From positions 1 through 64,000 of the forward strand of contig CAZUXM010000007.1 of NCBI GenBank assembly GCA_964624635.1: DNA of 64,000 nucleotides. The letters are read 5' to 3'. Position 1 is the stretch's first letter; each line of letters begins with the position of its first letter. The position numbers were made by a program, and so were the translations under genes. The DNA comes from JANWKQ01 sp964624635 (GTDB lineage: Bacteria; Bacteroidota; Bacteroidia; CAIKAF01). Below, piece by piece: positions 62,077-64,000 of this stretch. The notes below the pieces were generated by a model that had not been told where the DNA came from, did no database searches, and saw nothing but the letters and a program-made list of their open reading frames with translations.

Positions 62077-64000
62077 TTATTTGGGGTCTATATGTGTAAT
62101 TAACGAATCTTCACTGGTGTTATTTCCTAAAATTGCCTCACATTTTTCAATATAAATAGCAGATACTTTATCATTAGGGAAAATTTGCAAGCACATATTG
62201 AATTTTAACTTTGCTTCTATAAACTTTTTCTCCCGATACAAGCTTATAGCAGATTCATAAACAGAGATTAGCGCTTTTTCCTTTTCCAACTCAACATCGT
62301 TAGTTTTTCCAAGTACTTCCCATATACCAACAGGCTCAGTTTTTCCTTTGGCTACAACGAAGTCAACAAACCTAAAAAGGAATTCAGATTTGTTATCCAG
62401 TAAATTAATTGAATGACCACTAACTAAAATTTTGGCACCGTACATTTTGGTCATACCTTCGATTCGTGAACACAAGTTTACAGCATCCCCAATAGCCGTA
62501 GAGTCCATTCGTTCATTTCCCCCCAATGTGCCAATAATTACCTGTCCGGTATGGATTCCAATTCCCATTTCAAGAGGAAATTTATGCAGATTAATCCTTT
62601 CGATATTGTACTTTTTTAATGAGTTATGCATTTCTAAAGCAGCAGTAATAGTGTTGTAAACACTCGTTTGACTTTCAGTTTTTTCAAATAGAGCCATGAT
62701 TCCATCTCCCATATATTTATCAACAAACCCATGGTTTTTTCTAATGGGAGGCTCTACCCGACTTAAGTACTCATTTAGCATGTTAAATACTTCATCCGGC
62801 GACATTTTTTCGGATATGGTAGTGAACGAACGTATATCACTAAACAACACGGTTATTTCTCCTTTTTCTGCATTTCCGGGTTTAATAAACTCCAAACCTT
62901 CTTTGGCTATTCGGTTGAGAAATTGTTTGGGGACAAATTTTTGAAAAGTGGCTGCATAAATTTCCGTTGTTCTGAATGCATTGGCCGAACGGGATGAAAG
63001 AATATAGGCTTGTGCAAATACAACGATTAATAATCCAACGGGTAAATACAATCCAGTGTGAACCACTTCGGTTTGGTTTAACACCTCATTGATAATGGTA
63101 ATTAAAAAGAAAATGGATGTGACTAAAAACAAACCGGCTCCTTCTTTTTTTCTTACGGTGGCCAGAATAAAAATATAAATCATGTATATACTAGCCAGCA
63201 GTGAGTAAGGGGTAAAAATATAGGAACCAAAAGTAAATACCGAGGGGGGGGTAATGAGTACAAAAAAACATAGACCAATCCCAAAACAAATAATAATCCA
63301 ATAAACTATTTTATTCCATTCTTGTTTGTATAATGACTTAGAAAAGGAAGCATAAGCAGGAACGGCAGCAAAGGTCAAAATGAACTCAATTTTACGGGCA
63401 ATAAACCAATCCAGATGAGGTATAATGATACCAATATTATTTTCTCCGGTAAATAGACTTCTTAATCCCACTACAAAACACATAATACCAAAGTGAAGTA
63501 AACTCACTTCTTTTTTCCTTAATGAAAATGCTGCCAGGTGATATACTCCCATCATAAATAAACACCCAAAGAGGAACATTTCTAATATCACTCTTGAAAT
63601 TCTTTCATATTGTATGGCTTTGTATTCACCCATTTTAATTGGATGCCAAATCCCTCCCTTGTAATGGTAAAAATTAGATACCTGTACGATAAATTCAACA
63701 TTTTCAGAGGTGGGTTGAAATGTTACTACCTGTGATCGGTATTCTGGTTTGTTAGTTGTTTTATCCTGGCCCACTTTTCCATTTTCTGCAATTAATTTAC
63801 CATCTACCCACAACTTATAGGAGTTACTCATGGTAATAATTTTTAAGGCATATAGTTTTGTGGGATCTTTAATTTTTGTTTTTAGTCTGAAGGAAGCATA
63901 ACCACTTCCTGAAATTTTCTCTCCGTTTATATCATATCCATTCCAAATCCCGGGAATTCTGATGTGTCCGGTCATTTTAGGAGGTATTGAATCCCGAAAA
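62077..64000 (-). CDS. 7TM-DISM adenylate/guanylate cyclase, N-terminus cut off
   Basis: At least 641 residues; the frame is open to the window edge and continues beyond. The periplasmic part (GSGYASFRLKTKI, WVDGKL) is a 7TMR-DISM extracellular domain, then seven TM helices and a class III cyclase catalytic domain near residues 370-560: VLFSDIRSFTTISE (metal Asp), DKYMGDGIMALFE (second metal Asp) and MDSTAIGDAVNLCSRIEGM. The tail has a TPR-like helix pair. It makes a cyclic nucleotide in response to an external ligand, probably a carbohydrate bound by the DISM domain. ATG 63975 is internal. Confidence 0.85.
   Translation of the reverse strand, partial: FRDSIPPKMTGHIRIPGIWNGYDINGEKISGSGYASFRLKTKIKDPTKLYALKIITMSNSYKLWVDGKLIAENGKVGQDKTTNKPEYRSQVVTFQPTSENVEFIVQVSNFYHYKGGIWHPIKMGEYKAIQYERISRVILEMFLFGCLFMMGVYHLAAFSLRKKEVSLLHFGIMCFVVGLRSLFTGENNIGIIIPHLDWFIARKIEFILTFAAVPAYASFSKSLYKQEWNKIVYWIIICFGIGLCFFVLITPPSVFTFGSYIFTPYSLLASIYMIYIFILATVRKKEGAGLFLVTSIFFLITIINEVLNQTEVVHTGLYLPVGLLIVVFAQAYILSSRSANAFRTTEIYAATFQKFVPKQFLNRIAKEGLEFIKPGNAEKGEITVLFSDIRSFTTISEKMSPDEVFNMLNEYLSRVEPPIRKNHGFVDKYMGDGIMALFEKTESQTSVYNTITAALEMHNSLKKYNIERINLHKFPLEMGIGIHTGQVIIGTLGGNERMDSTAIGDAVNLCSRIEGMTKMYGAKILVSGHSINLLDNKSEFLFRFVDFVVAKGKTEPVGIWEVLGKTNDVELEKEKALISVYESAISLYREKKFIEAKLKFNMCLQIFPNDKVSAIYIEKCEAILGNNTSEDSLITHIDPK

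Overview
The window is about 64 kb of AT-rich DNA from a free-living member of the Bacteroidota. The evidence is type IX secretion sorting domains on two secreted proteins, a GldH gliding lipoprotein, TonB-dependent and DUF5686-type outer-membrane proteins, many small lipoproteins, -7 boxes of the Bacteroidota form TAnnTTTG, few recognisable ribosome binding sites, and the gene orders ricT-gldH-PBP1A and DUF4175-ATPase-ybeY-DUF456-mnmG. Two 10-N assembly gaps (9586-9595 and 32190-32199) show it is a draft scaffold. Genes are cut at both ends: gatA at the left and an adenylate/guanylate cyclase at the right. I saw no rRNA, tRNA, CRISPR array, transposase or prophage block.

Layout. 1-6.6 kb: end of gatA, a LysM transglycosylase, an RluA-type pseudouridine synthase, a secreted caspase-TPR protein and a tandem pair of small secreted cysteine proteins. 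6.6-10.2 kb: cyclopropane-fatty-acid synthase and nitronate monooxygenase among repeat-like and structured intergenic DNA, including a pseudoknot-capable element, a probable noncoding structured region and a decayed second copy of the nitronate monooxygenase tail. 10.2-19.8 kb: a long minus-strand run with a DUF5686 outer-membrane protein, an unrecognised 369-residue protein, a MORN-type secreted protein, a MerR regulator, three membrane or glycosyltransferase genes and CoA-transferase subunit B. 20-31.6 kb: two secreted proteins (one T9SS substrate, one with a phage-tail-tip-like end), M1 peptidase, HupE-like and DUF6702 proteins, an exonuclease-lipoprotein-ABC ATPase operon, purN, and a PhoD phosphatase.

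31.6-44 kb: glutamate dehydrogenase, TonB-dependent receptor, dprA, TerC, an MDR oxidoreductase, rpiB, and the conserved DUF4175-to-mnmG block. A sequence matching the ParB-binding parS consensus lies directly before mnmG, which suggests the origin-proximal part of the chromosome. 46-59 kb: heme oxygenase, an ArsR/AHSA1 pair with two identical-architecture operators, pheS, paired small lipoproteins, pgk, a DNA polymerase III delta' subunit, ricT, gldH, two tandem class A penicillin-binding proteins and CoA-transferase subunit A, the partner of the subunit B gene 40 kb away. 59.8-64 kb: a secreted protein, a PepSY membrane protein, a sterol-desaturase-family hydroxylase and a 7TM-DISM cyclase.

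Most genes are housekeeping or envelope functions. The main unexplained signals are the structured element at 6682-6838, the structured region at 9661-9840 with the nearby gene-tail duplication, the parS match, the twin ArsR operators and a recurring arrangement in which a -7 box ends 3-6 bases before the start codon, implying leaderless mRNAs.
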